Positions 47,204 through 56,688 of a stretch of 64,000 nt of DNA are shown here, piece by piece (position 1 is the first letter of the stretch; every line of letters starts with the position of its first letter). Origin of the DNA: Candidatus Epulonipiscium sp. (GTDB taxonomy: Bacteria; Bacillota; Clostridia; Lachnospirales; Defluviitaleaceae); contig JAAYQR010000011.1 in the NCBI GenBank assembly GCA_012519205.1, positions 62,001 to 126,000 of the forward strand. Direction: 5' to 3'. The translations under genes and the position numbers were made by a program. Below the pieces are notes generated by a model. It had not been told where the DNA came from. It made no database searches and was given only the letters and a program-made list of their open reading frames with translations.

Positions 47204-50200
47204 TTATTCCATATTTGCTAAGCTTTGATAAGCTTCAAGTCTTTCTTTAGCATCTTTTTCTGCTTGTTCAAATAGCTTTTCTGCTATTTCTGGGAATGTT
47301 CTAGTAAGTGATGAATACCTTACTTCTCCCATAATAAATTCTTTATAGTCTTCCTTTGGTGCCTTAGAATCTAAAGTAAATGGATTCTTTCCATCTTCTT
47401 TTAGAAGTGGATTATATCTATATAGGTGCCAGTATCCTGCTTCTACAGCTTTTTTAGTTTGTTCTTGTGTGCATCCCATTCCTATTCTAATACCATGATT
47501 AATACATGGTGAATAAGCAATAACTAGGGATGGTCCAGGATAACTTTCTGCTTCAATTAAAGCTTTAATGAGCTGATTTTGATTTGCACCCATAGCTACC
47601 TGTGCTACATATACATACCCATAGGACATCATCATTCTTCCAAGATCTTTTTTCTTGATTGGTTTACCAGAAGCTGCAAATTTTGCAACGGAACCTGTTG
47701 GTGTAGACTTAGAAGCCTGTCCCCCTGTATTAGAATAAACCTCTGTATCAAATACAAGAACATTTATATCTTCTCCAGAAGCCAATACATGGTCTAAACC
47801 ACCAAATCCGATATCATATGCCCATCCATCTCCTCCTAGAATCCACTGAGATTTCTTAACTAAGAATTCTCTCTTTTCTAGGATTTCTTCGAATATTTCT
47901 TTAGCTCTTCCACTGCCGTTATAAGCTTCTAACATAGGTAATAATGTTAATGTAGCTTTCTTAGAACCTGCTGCATTATTAACATTTTCTACCCAATCCT
48001 TAAGAGTAGCCTTAATATCTTCAGAAATATCTAATGATACTGCTTCTTCTGCTATATCTTTTAATCTGCTTCGTATTTGTTTTACAGCTGTATACATACC
48101 AAATCCGTACTCTGCATTATCTTCGAATAAGGAGTTTGCCCAAGCTGGTCCATATCCGTTTTCATTGGTTGTATATGGAGTAGATGGAGCACTGCCTGCC
48201 CAAATAGAGGAACATCCTGTAGCATTGGCAATATACATCCTATCTCCGAATAGCTGAGTAATTAATTTAGCATATGGGGTTTCTCCGCATCCTGCACAAG
48301 CCCCCGAGAATTCGAGTAATGGCTGTTCAAATTGGCTTCCTTTTACTGTTGCAGTATTTAGAGGATTTTCCTTTTTGCTTAAGGTCATTGCATATTCCCA
48401 GTTTTCGATTTCTTTTGTCTGTGTTTCAATTGGTTTCATAACCAATGCCTTTTGTTTGGAAGGACAAACCTCAGCACAACTTCCACATCCAGTACAATCT
48501 AGAGCAGATACTTGTATTTTATAGGTATAGTTTTCTAAACCTTTACCGATGGCTTTCTTTGTTTCAAATCCTTCTGGTGTATTCTTTGCCTCTTCTTCAC
48601 TTACCAAAAACGGACGGATTGCAGCATGAGGACATACATATGAACATTGATTACATTGGATACAGTTATCAATTTGCCACTCTGGAACCTCCACAGCGAT
48701 TCCTCTTTTTTCGAATTTAGAAGTACCTTGTGGGAATGTACCATCTTCTCTGCCAACAAATGCACTAACAGGAAGTTTGTTTCCTTGTTGTCTATTTACA
48801 GGGTCTTGGATTGTTGTAACAAATTCTGGTAGTTCCATCGTTGCTGCTACTTCTTCAAATGCATTGGCATTAGTCCAGTGAGCAGGAACTTCTACTTTCA
48901 TAAATCCATCTACCCCTCTATCTACAGCAGCATAGTTCATATTAACAATCTTTTCGCCTTTTCTGCCGTAGGAATCTACGATAGCTTGTTTCATATACTT
49001 AACAGCATCTTCTATAGGAATAATATTAGCTAATTTAAAGAATGCAGACTGTAATACTGTATTGATACGGTTTCCAAGTCCGATTTCCTTTGCAATACTT
49101 ACCCCATCTATAGTATAAAAATTAATTTTTCTATCTGCAATAATTTTTTTCATCTGTGCTGGAAGTTTTTCTTCTAATTCTTCCGCATTCCAACCGCAGT
49201 TAAGTAAAAAGGTTCCCCCTTCTTTTAGATCGGACACCATGTCATATCTATCTAAATAAGATGGGTTATGACATGCAACAAAGTTTGCCTTATTTATTAA
49301 ATATGTAGATCTGATTGGCTCTTTACCAAAACGAAGATGGGAAATCGTCACCCCACCAGATTTCTTAGAGTCATAATCAAAATATGCTTGAGCATACATA
49401 TCCGTATGGTCTCCGATAATTTTAATGGAGTTTTTATTAGCTCCTACTGTTCCATCGGAACCAAGTCCCCAAAATTTACAGCTGATTGTGCTTGAACCTG
49501 ATACGTCTAATTCCTCTCCTAATGGTAGGGATTTAAAGGTAACATCATCAACAATACCGATTGTAAATTGATTTTTTGGAGCATCTGCATTAAGGTTTTC
49601 GTATACCGCTACAATTTGTGCTGGGGTTGTATCTTTTGAACCTAATCCATAGCGCCCCCCCACAATAACAGGGCGATCTGCTTTATCTATAAATGCAGAA
49701 CATACATCAAGGTAAAGTGGATCTCCGGTTGCTCCTGGTTCTTTAGTTCTATCTAATACAGCTATCTTTTTAACTGAGCTTGGAATTTCTTTTAAGAAAT
49801 GTTCTATGGAGAATGGCCTATACAAACGTACTTTAAGAAGACCTACTTTTTCCCCTTTACTATTTAAATAATCCACTGTTTCTTCTATTGTATCTACCAC
49901 TGAGCCCATAGCAATAATTACTCTATCTGCATCTGATGCTCCGTAATAGTTAAACAACCCATAATTTCGTCCTGTAATTTTATTAATTTCTTTCATGTAA
50001 TCTTCTACGATTGCCGGAAGTCTATCATAAAAAGGATTAGATGCTTCCCTAGCTTGGAAGAAGATATCTGGATTTTGTGCTGTTCCTCTTAGAACAGGAT
50101 GTTCTGGATTCAGAGCATTTTTTCTAAATGCTTTTACAGCATCCATATCAATGAGTCTTTTGTATTCTTCATAATCAATTACTTCAACCTTCTGGATTTC

Positions 50201-50734
50201 ATGGGATGTTCTAAATCCATCAAAGAAATGAAGAAAAGGAACTCTTGACTTAATGGCACTAAGATGAGCTACAGAAGCTAAATCGATTACTTCCTGCACA
50301 TTAGTAGATGCAAGAAGTGCAAATCCTGTTTGACGGCATGCCATAACGTCTGAGTGATCCCCAAAGATGGATAGGGCATGGCTAGCTACAGCACGGGCAC
50401 TTACATGAATAACTCCAGGTAAAAGTTCCCCTGCTACCTTGTACATGTTAGGAATCATAAGAAGTAACCCTTGGGAAGCTGTAAATGTTGTTGTTAATGC
50501 CCCTGCTGCTAAGGATCCGTGAAAGGTACCCGCAGCCCCTGCTTCTGATTGTAATTCAACCACATTTACTTCTTGTCCGAAAATATTTTTCCTCCCATTA
50601 GCAGCCCATTCATCAACATGCTCAGCCATAGGTGATGATGGTGTAATTGGATAGATTCCGGCAACTTCAGTGAATGCATATGAAACATGAGCTGCAGCCG
50701 TATTTCCATCCATCGTTTTCATAACTTTTGACAT
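47204..50734 (-). CDS. nifJ: Pyruvate:ferredoxin (flavodoxin) oxidoreductase
   Basis: Converts pyruvate and CoA to acetyl-CoA and CO2, reducing ferredoxin, 1176 aa as one chain (family about 1170-1190). The order is: pyrimidine domain starting TMDGNTAAAHVSYAFTEVAG, YPITPSSPMAEHVDEWA; gamma domain; two 4Fe-4S clusters CIQCNQCSYVCP and CTGCGSCAEVCP; then the TPP domain with the proximal cluster Cys in GACAGCGETPYAKL. GGDGWAYDIGFGGLDHVLASG and VFDTEVYSNTGGQASK bind TPP and Mg2+. It is the main pyruvate route in obligate anaerobes and supplies electrons for hydrogenases. AAGGGGG precedes the ATG. Confidence 0.99.
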   Translation of the reverse strand: MSKVMKTMDGNTAAAHVSYAFTEVAGIYPITPSSPMAEHVDEWAANGRKNIFGQEVNVVELQSEAGAAGTFHGSLAAGALTTTFTASQGLLLMIPNMYKVAGELLPGVIHVSARAVASHALSIFGDHSDVMACRQTGFALLASTNVQEVIDLASVAHLSAIKSRVPFLHFFDGFRTSHEIQKVEVIDYEEYKRLIDMDAVKAFRKNALNPEHPVLRGTAQNPDIFFQAREASNPFYDRLPAIVEDYMKEINKITGRNYGLFNYYGASDADRVIIAMGSVVDTIEETVDYLNSKGEKVGLLKVRLYRPFSIEHFLKEIPSSVKKIAVLDRTKEPGATGDPLYLDVCSAFIDKADRPVIVGGRYGLGSKDTTPAQIVAVYENLNADAPKNQFTIGIVDDVTFKSLPLGEELDVSGSSTISCKFWGLGSDGTVGANKNSIKIIGDHTDMYAQAYFDYDSKKSGGVTISHLRFGKEPIRSTYLINKANFVACHNPSYLDRYDMVSDLKEGGTFLLNCGWNAEELEEKLPAQMKKIIADRKINFYTIDGVSIAKEIGLGNRINTVLQSAFFKLANIIPIEDAVKYMKQAIVDSYGRKGEKIVNMNYAAVDRGVDGFMKVEVPAHWTNANAFEEVAATMELPEFVTTIQDPVNRQQGNKLPVSAFVGREDGTFPQGTSKFEKRGIAVEVPEWQIDNCIQCNQCSYVCPHAAIRPFLVSEEEAKNTPEGFETKKAIGKGLENYTYKIQVSALDCTGCGSCAEVCPSKQKALVMKPIETQTKEIENWEYAMTLSKKENPLNTATVKGSQFEQPLLEFSGACAGCGETPYAKLITQLFGDRMYIANATGCSSIWAGSAPSTPYTTNENGYGPAWANSLFEDNAEYGFGMYTAVKQIRSRLKDIAEEAVSLDISEDIKATLKDWVENVNNAAGSKKATLTLLPMLEAYNGSGRAKEIFEEILEKREFLVKKSQWILGGDGWAYDIGFGGLDHVLASGEDINVLVFDTEVYSNTGGQASKSTPTGSVAKFAASGKPIKKKDLGRMMMSYGYVYVAQVAMGANQNQLIKALIEAESYPGPSLVIAYSPCINHGIRIGMGCTQEQTKKAVEAGYWHLYRYNPLLKEDGKNPFTLDSKAPKEDYKEFIMGEVRYSSLTRTFPEIAEKLFEQAEKDAKERLEAYQSLANME

Positions 50735-50848
50735 CTTTTTACCCCCTTGTAATAATAAGTAGATTTTAGTATTTGTTTAAATACAATATAGAGAACCCCT
50801 ATGAAACCAAATTATGTACTTATTATAAATCAGTTCTCTTAAATAGGC

Positions 50849-50863
50849 TTGTGCATAACACAA
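50849..50863 (-). promoter_or_regulatory. Palindrome in the PFOR leader
   Basis: TTGTG-CATAA-CACAA (50849-50863), perfect five-base arms, about 30 bases after the predicted transcript start. It recalls half-sites of the redox repressor Rex (TTGTGA...TCACAA) but the spacing (N5) is shorter than the Rex consensus. The rest of 50735-51106 has no ORF I support. Confidence 0.35.
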
Positions 50864-50899
50864 ACCTACAATTTGCAACATGGTATATTGTATACATTT

Positions 50900-50927
50900 A
50901 TTATAACATAGAATATGTTTTAGTAAA
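50900..50927 (-). promoter_or_regulatory. Promoter of the PFOR gene
   Basis: TTTACT (50922-50927), 16-base spacer, TATAAT (50900-50905) on the minus strand, leaving a leader of about 160 bases. Confidence 0.6.
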
Positions 50928-51106
50928 TATCTATTTAGACTTTTTTAAGGTTTCTCCTATTTTATCGTTTACTATCAATTTTGCTCTATTATCGTATTGT
51001 GTTGACGACTTATTTATCAAAGCCTTCAATCTATTTGTTCCTATAATATCACCCCGACCTTATTCTAATACATAAATCAGATAATTACAAATCCATTGGT
51101 ACGCAT

Positions 51107-53233
51107 CTACTTGTTTAACTTTATTATAGTTTTAAATAAATCTCCGTCTAACTCTATATTGAGTTCTCCTCCATGGCAATCTACTATGGATTTTGCTATG
51201 GCAAGACCAAGCCCTGAACCTTCTGTATTTCTTGAGGTATCTCCCCTTTTAAATCTTTCAAAGAGTTCTTCTATGTTTTCTTCTAGTTCGTAATTTGAAA
51301 TGTTTTTAAAGGTAATAGTTATATCTTTATCAGTCTCGGTGCTATTTATATAAACCCTAGTATTATCTAAAGAATATTTTAAAATATTACTTATAATATT
51401 ATCAAATACTCTCCACATCTTACGGCCATCAACCCATGCATAAACATGGGGACTTAAAGAGGTAACCCTAAAATCTAAGGAAGACTTTTTGATTTTTTCA
51501 TCATGTTCTCCTAAGGCTTGTTTGGTAAGCTGGACGATATCTATCTTTTCTCTAAATAACTCTATATTTCCTGTAGCCATTTTAGAAACTTCAAATAGAT
51601 CATCAATAAGCACCTTTAACCTTTTTGACTTTTTATCTATTATTCCTATATATTTTTTCCTATCTTCTTCTGTTATATCTTTACTTTTTAGTAGTTCTGT
51701 ATAATTCATGATAGAGGTAAGGGGGGTTCTAAGATCATGGCTTACATTAGAAATAAGCTCCGTCTTCAGTCTTTCACTTTTAATTTGGGATTTCTTTGAA
51801 TTATCTACTCCCTCTTGCATTTTATTTATATTTACTGCAAGTTTTCTTAAAGGTCCCTTTCCTTTTAATTCTATTTGATTATTAAGGTTTCCATTTAAGA
51901 CTTCCTCGGTGGATTTTAAAATAATATTAAAATATCCTAATTTGCTAAAGACATAATATAAAATTCCTCCTCCTAAAATTAGGGCTACTGGAAAGTATAA
52001 AATGATAAATTCAAACCTCTTTAGTACTACAATAGCTCCCATTCCCAGCGCAAATATGCTTCCCATAATAAATAAAAGTTTAAATACTACGCTTTTAAAT
52101 AGAAGACTGTTTTCTAATTTCCCCTTTATTCTCCAAAGAATACTTTCTTTCCATAGAGATTTTAGTATTTCTGTGGATTTAAACATAGGTAATAAGAAAT
52201 ATATCTGCAAAAAAACCATTCCTAAAAATAAGGAATATATTATAAGCATTATAATATCCTTATATATAGTAGTTAAATAAAATCGTATGGTTATGGTGTT
52301 ACTAAAAAATAGTACCATGATTAGTCCTAGAAGCCTAATATCAATAGGGAGGGAATTATAATATTTTCTTAAGGGTTCTACAACTTCTAATATGTCCTTT
52401 CTCTTTTTAAATCCTAGTATTAAAGAAAATACTAGAATACTTAAGGAAAGTAGTAAATATACCAGAAATCTAATTGTACTATTTTTATAATCATAGGCAT
52501 TTTCTGCTATTAAACTGTGTTCATCCTTGGGTATGGCTATAAATCCTTTTAAATTCCTAGTAATGAAAAATCTATTGATACTAATCATATTATCGTTAGC
52601 TTTTGTATAACAAGGAAACTCCCGCATATATAGACTATTAGCTCTTATATCAGCATAAAGAACATTCTCAGGAACATTAGAATAAACCTTTCCATTGCCT
52701 TCCTCTATATAATATTTAATATAGTTTTGCATATGCCAAAATCTAGACTTGGTATTTTCTAGATTCTTTTCTAGTTCGGCTGTTTTTGTATTTATTAATT
52801 CTTTCTCTAACTCTTCTTCTGGTTTTTCATATTTTTTTCTTATTTCTTCCATCTTTTCATTTCGTTCTCTTAGTAATTCTTGTGCATAGTCAAAGGCATT
52901 ATTATTACTGGCTTCTGCTATTTTACTTTCATATTCAACTTCAATCTTGGATATTTTATTATCCACTATATTATCATAGTGATTTTTCAGCTCCATTATA
53001 TCATCTGATTCTATTTTTATGCTTTCATTCTTATCTAAGTAGATTTCAGAAAACAAATTAAGAAATCGTTCAACTTCTGATGTAAATTCTTCCGTTTTAA
53101 AGTAACTACCTTTCAACCTATATGGAAGCCAATTAAAATTTGTTTGTAATATCCCAAAACTATAAGAAAATAATATTATAAATGTAATTGCCATGACTGC
53201 TTTCTTAAAATTATTTTTCAATTTTATATCCAA
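51107..53233 (-). CDS. Membrane sensor histidine kinase
   Basis: 708 aa. A first membrane helix (13-31) precedes a large extracytoplasmic region (about 32-230), which contains a long charged coiled coil (about 55-165, rich in Glu/Lys). Further membrane helices follow (about 245-270, 300-350, 380-430), then a HAMP-like linker. HisKA has LISNVSHDLRTPLTSIMNYT with the phosphorylated His near residue 500, and HATPase has ISNILKYSL (N box) and GSGLGLAIAKSIVDCHGG (G box). The DHp-CA part resembles VanS/PhoR-type kinases. Its N-terminus overlaps the response-regulator gene by 23 bases, so they form one pair. Stimulus unknown. Confidence 0.93.
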   Translation of the reverse strand: MDIKLKNNFKKAVMAITFIILFSYSFGILQTNFNWLPYRLKGSYFKTEEFTSEVERFLNLFSEIYLDKNESIKIESDDIMELKNHYDNIVDNKISKIEVEYESKIAEASNNNAFDYAQELLRERNEKMEEIRKKYEKPEEELEKELINTKTAELEKNLENTKSRFWHMQNYIKYYIEEGNGKVYSNVPENVLYADIRANSLYMREFPCYTKANDNMISINRFFITRNLKGFIAIPKDEHSLIAENAYDYKNSTIRFLVYLLLSLSILVFSLILGFKKRKDILEVVEPLRKYYNSLPIDIRLLGLIMVLFFSNTITIRFYLTTIYKDIIMLIIYSLFLGMVFLQIYFLLPMFKSTEILKSLWKESILWRIKGKLENSLLFKSVVFKLLFIMGSIFALGMGAIVVLKRFEFIILYFPVALILGGGILYYVFSKLGYFNIILKSTEEVLNGNLNNQIELKGKGPLRKLAVNINKMQEGVDNSKKSQIKSERLKTELISNVSHDLRTPLTSIMNYTELLKSKDITEEDRKKYIGIIDKKSKRLKVLIDDLFEVSKMATGNIELFREKIDIVQLTKQALGEHDEKIKKSSLDFRVTSLSPHVYAWVDGRKMWRVFDNIISNILKYSLDNTRVYINSTETDKDITITFKNISNYELEENIEELFERFKRGDTSRNTEGSGLGLAIAKSIVDCHGGELNIELDGDLFKTIIKLNK

Positions 53234-53903
53234 TCCCCCACACCACCTTTAAATATCTTGGTTCTTTCGAATTAATTTCTATTTTTTCACGAATTTTTCT
53301 GATGTGTACTGCTACTGTATTTTCCGAGCAAAAACTTGGTTGATTCCATACTTTTTCATAAATCTCATCGATTGAATAGACCCTAGGAGCATTAACCATA
53401 AGAAGCTCTAATATTTTATATTCTGTAAAAGTTAAACGAACTCTTTCACCATTAGCAATAATCTCTTTTGTTTCTTGGTTTAATATGAGACCATTTATAT
53501 CTATTACTTTTTTTAATCCCTCATAAACCCCTAGCTCCATATATCTTCTTAATTGAGCTTTAACTCTGGCAATTAGTTCAATAGGATTAAACGGTTTTGT
53601 AACATAATCATCCGCACCTATTTTAAGTCCGAGTACTTTATCTGTATCTTCGCCCTTGGCTGTAAGCATAATGATAGGTATATTTTTTTCTTCTCGGATT
53701 TTGAAGGTGGTACTTACCCCGTCTTGTCTTGGCATCATGATATCCATAAGTATTAAATGTATTTCCTCTATTTCTAAAATTTCCATTGCTTCTATGCCAT
53801 CTTTAGCATGAATTACACTTATCCCTTCATTTTTTAAATAAATCTCAATGGCATCTCTTATTTCTTTCTCGTCATCCACTACTAAAACTGAATATTTTTT
53901 CAT
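53211..53903 (-). CDS. OmpR/PhoB-family response regulator
   Basis: 230 aa. The receiver domain (1-118) has the acidic pair in VVDDEKEIRD, the phosphoryl Asp in LILMDIMMPRQDG, the Thr in IIMLTAKGED and the Lys in DDYVTKPFNP. The C-terminal winged helix (130-230) has RVRLTFTEYKILELLMVNAP and VAVHIRKIREKIE. It is activated by the kinase encoded directly after it. Target genes cannot be told; a divergent MATE exporter begins 400 bases away. Confidence 0.95.
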   Translation of the reverse strand: MKKYSVLVVDDEKEIRDAIEIYLKNEGISVIHAKDGIEAMEILEIEEIHLILMDIMMPRQDGVSTTFKIREEKNIPIIMLTAKGEDTDKVLGLKIGADDYVTKPFNPIELIARVKAQLRRYMELGVYEGLKKVIDINGLILNQETKEIIANGERVRLTFTEYKILELLMVNAPRVYSIDEIYEKVWNQPSFCSENTVAVHIRKIREKIEINSKEPRYLKVVWGIGYKIEK

Positions 53904-54302
53904 AGTTAATACTACCTTTCCTAAATACTAAATATTAGTATTGTATCATACCTCCTTGCTTTTTATATCTTTAACCTTTATATGTAGGATTATAAATCAT
54001 AATCCTTAAAATACCCTCTATATAAATCTTAATTTTTTCTTAAGAATGAATAGATACCAATTCCCCTCACATCGTTTTCCAAAGAAACATAGGTATAAGA
54101 AGTGAACATACTCGGTATTTATTACAATATAAATCTACAGTCAAAATGAATTGTAATTAAAAATAATAAAATCAAGTGCCACTACTTTCCACTGTTTTTC
54201 TACTATGATTTACTGGATAAATGTCTTATAATAGATATTGGTTTTTACGCGCTTGGGATCTAATATGTATATCATCTAATGAAGACATAAAAGGAGTACA
54301 TA
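53904..54302. other. Divergent gap between the two-component operon and the MATE gene
   Basis: AT-rich, no ORF. A perfect eight-base-arm inverted repeat AGGATTAT-AAATC-ATAATCCT (53986-54006) lies about 85 bases upstream of the response-regulator gene and could be an operator. A TATAAT lies near 54227 upstream of the MATE gene without a good -35. Confidence 0.45.
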
Positions 54303-55631
54303 ATGGCTAAAGACTATTTGATAAAAGAAAGACCGGCGAAGGCTTTATTTGTTTTTGCTTTGCCCATGATTATAGGTAATTTTTTTCAACAATTTTATAC
54401 CATGGCAGACTCTGTAGTAGTCGGTCGGTTCGTCGGTGAAAATGCGCTGGCGGCTGTAGGTGCTTCCTATTCTCTTACGACGGTATTTATTTCAATTGCC
54501 ATCGGGGGTGGTATCGGAGCTTCTGTTATTACCAGTCGATATTTTGGCTCGAAAGATTATAAAAAGATGAAACAGTCTATTTACACTGCTATGTTATCAT
54601 TTCTAGTTTTGAGTTTAATACTAGGGATTTTAGGATTTTTAACCGGAAAGGAAATTATGCAGTTATTAAATACACCAGAAAATATTTTAGACATGGCAAC
54701 AGAATATTTAAATATATATTTTTTGGGACTCCCATTTTTATTTATGTATAATGTGATTTCTGCCATGTTTAATGCCTTGGGCCGCTCTAAAATTCCCTTA
54801 TACCTACTGATATTTTCTTCTATTCTCAATATTATCTTAGATGTATATATGGTCTATTCCTTGGGTCTAGGGGTCAGTGGGGTTGCGTGGGCTACTTTAA
54901 TTGCCCAGGGAATTTCTGCTGTTATATCCTTTATACTATTTATGAGGGAGCTAAGTTCATATCCCTGTGGGAGTCAAAGGCTTTTCGATGGAATGGAACT
55001 TAAAAGCATGACTAAAATAGCTTTACCCTCTATTTTGCAGCAATCTACCGTGTCCATTGGTATGATGCTAGTACAATCCGTAGTTAATAGCTTTGGATCT
55101 GAGATGCTAGCTGGGTTTTCAGCTGCCATGCGTGTTGAAAGTATCGCTTTAGTGCCCATGGCAGCCATGGGAAATGCTCTTTCCTCTTACACTGCCCAAA
55201 ATATTGGTGCTGGGGAATATGAGCGGGTTCGAAAGGGATTCCGCTCAGGAAATATTATTGTATTTATTTTTGCAGTTCTTATTTGCATAGTCCTTGAATC
55301 TTTTCATACTCCAATTATTTCAATATTTTTAGGTAGTGAGGGTACTCACCTTGCCATGGGAACAGGGGTAAACTATCTTAAATTCATGGGGTGGTTCTTT
55401 ATACTTGTTGGGATAAAAATGAGTACAGATGGGTTGCTCCGTGGGGCTGGTGATATGAAGATGTTCACCATCGCTAATCTTGTAAACCTGTCAATCCGAG
55501 TAATTGTTGCAATTACTATGGCGCCCCGCTTTGGCATAGCCATGGTATGGTATGCAGTACCAATCGGATGGTCGGCAAACCTTGTAATTTCCTTCTTCCA
55601 ATACCGAACCGGAAAGTGGAGAGAAATCTAA
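54303..55631 (+). CDS. MATE-family efflux transporter
   Basis: Membrane exporter driven by Na+ or H+, 442 aa, with 12 segments in two similar halves. Typical elements are PLLI-like opening ALFVFALPMIIGNFFQQFYTMADSVVVGRFVGENALAAVGA, FNALGRSKIPLYLL between helices 4 and 5, and RGAGDMKMFTIANLVN in the second half. The SYTAQNIGAGEYERVRKGFR motif marks the start of the repeat linker. It is likely to remove toxic cations or drugs; substrate unknown. AAAAGGAG precedes the ATG. It is divergent from the two-component system, which might control it. Confidence 0.93.
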   Translation: MAKDYLIKERPAKALFVFALPMIIGNFFQQFYTMADSVVVGRFVGENALAAVGASYSLTTVFISIAIGGGIGASVITSRYFGSKDYKKMKQSIYTAMLSFLVLSLILGILGFLTGKEIMQLLNTPENILDMATEYLNIYFLGLPFLFMYNVISAMFNALGRSKIPLYLLIFSSILNIILDVYMVYSLGLGVSGVAWATLIAQGISAVISFILFMRELSSYPCGSQRLFDGMELKSMTKIALPSILQQSTVSIGMMLVQSVVNSFGSEMLAGFSAAMRVESIALVPMAAMGNALSSYTAQNIGAGEYERVRKGFRSGNIIVFIFAVLICIVLESFHTPIISIFLGSEGTHLAMGTGVNYLKFMGWFFILVGIKMSTDGLLRGAGDMKMFTIANLVNLSIRVIVAITMAPRFGIAMVWYAVPIGWSANLVISFFQYRTGKWREI

Positions 55632-55675
55632 CATGGCATTATGCTTTGCCATCCCTTTGGGTTCTTCATCAAAAA

Positions 55676-55713
55676 CCTCCTGTCCTGACTATAATCTAAT
55701 AATCAACAGGAGG
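55676..55713 (-). terminator. Terminator of the alarmone synthetase gene
   Basis: Arms CCTCCTGT (55676-55683) and ACAGGAGG (55706-55713) with a 22-base loop, followed on the minus strand by TTTTT. On the plus strand the right arm holds the ribosome-binding site of a doubtful ORF at 55719. Confidence 0.7.
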
Positions 55714-55777
55714 AGACAATGTTCAAGTATGGGCAAACAGGTACCAAAATTAATGACCGCAGTGCCTGGTACGGTAC

Positions 55778-56488
55778 TCATGGTAGAGATACGGTCTGGT
55801 TATGCATTAATAGGTTTATTAGGTTTTTCTCTGTATTATTGGAGCCTTTAAATGTATTAATTTCTTTGTTTAGATTTTCCATTTTCTCATCTAGCTGGGC
55901 TACTGTAAGTGCAGCCTCTTTTAATTCATCCTTTAAGTTTTGGGGAATCTCCTCATTATACTTGTAGTAGATTTTATGCTCTAGACTTGCCCAAAAATCC
56001 ATACCCATGGTGCGGATTTGAACTTCTACACAGACGTCTTCTACCCTATCGGACATAAAGACAGGTACCTCTAAAATCAAATGAAGGCTTTGGTATCCAT
56101 TGGGTTTTGGGGTTTTTATATAATCTTTATATTTTATAGTTCTTATATCTTTTTGGTTTTGTAGCATCTCGCTTAATTTGTATATGTCGGATACGAATGA
56201 GCAAACAATGCGAATTCCAGCTATGTCCTTAATGTTTTCTCTTATAGATGGCAATGAAGCCTCTATACCTTTTCTATGGACCTTTTTTAGGATGCTTTCG
56301 GGGGTTTTTATCCTAGATTTTACATGTTCAATGGGATTGTATTCATGAATATATTGAAATTCCTGTTTTAAGATATTAATTTTTGTGTTCAATTCATCCA
56401 TACCGAACTTATAAGACATTAAAAATCTTGTTAATTGTTTTTCTAATACTTTTAATTGGTTTATATCTACTGCTGCCTGTATTTCCAT
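55778..56488 (-). CDS. Small GTP pyrophosphokinase (RelA/SpoT-like alarmone synthetase)
   Basis: Makes (p)ppGpp from ATP and GDP/GTP, 236 aa. It has a synthetase domain only (no HD hydrolase, TGS or ACT), as in YjbM/YwaC. Motifs: VKSRIKTPESILKKVHRKG (ATP site), IKDIAGIRIVCSFVSDIYKL, IKTPKPNGYQSLHLILEVPV (GTP site) and VEVQIRTMGMDFWASLEHKIYYK with the catalytic Glu. The C-terminal helix (about 195-236) would form the tetramer interface. It is a single gene, likely constitutive or stress-induced. Confidence 0.95.
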   Translation of the reverse strand: MEIQAAVDINQLKVLEKQLTRFLMSYKFGMDELNTKINILKQEFQYIHEYNPIEHVKSRIKTPESILKKVHRKGIEASLPSIRENIKDIAGIRIVCSFVSDIYKLSEMLQNQKDIRTIKYKDYIKTPKPNGYQSLHLILEVPVFMSDRVEDVCVEVQIRTMGMDFWASLEHKIYYKYNEEIPQNLKDELKEAALTVAQLDEKMENLNKEINTFKGSNNTEKNLINLLMHNQTVSLP

Positions 56489-56625
56489 ATTTGTTATATC
56501 CCTTCTTCTATCATAAAAACTTAATTATTTAATTGTTTTTCTATGGACTTAATGAAAATGTCTTTTAGGTGGAACTTATTTAAGGGGATTATATATTATT
56601 TTTGTGAACTAAATATGAATAGAAA

Positions 56626-56670
56626 GCAAAAAAAGACGATTCATTATATTAATCTTAAAATGAATCGTCC
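56626..56670 (-). terminator. Terminator of the Mrp operon
   Basis: Eleven-base arms (56635-56645 and 56659-56669) followed on the minus strand by TTTTTTTG, 20 bases after the last Mrp gene. Confidence 0.9.
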
Positions 56671-56688
56671 TTTTCATTATTCTAGAAA

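Noticed and set aside
50849-50863. Canonical Rex operator
   Set aside because: Arms TTGTG/CACAA are right in kind but the spacer is five bases, shorter than the Rex site, so only listed as a palindrome.
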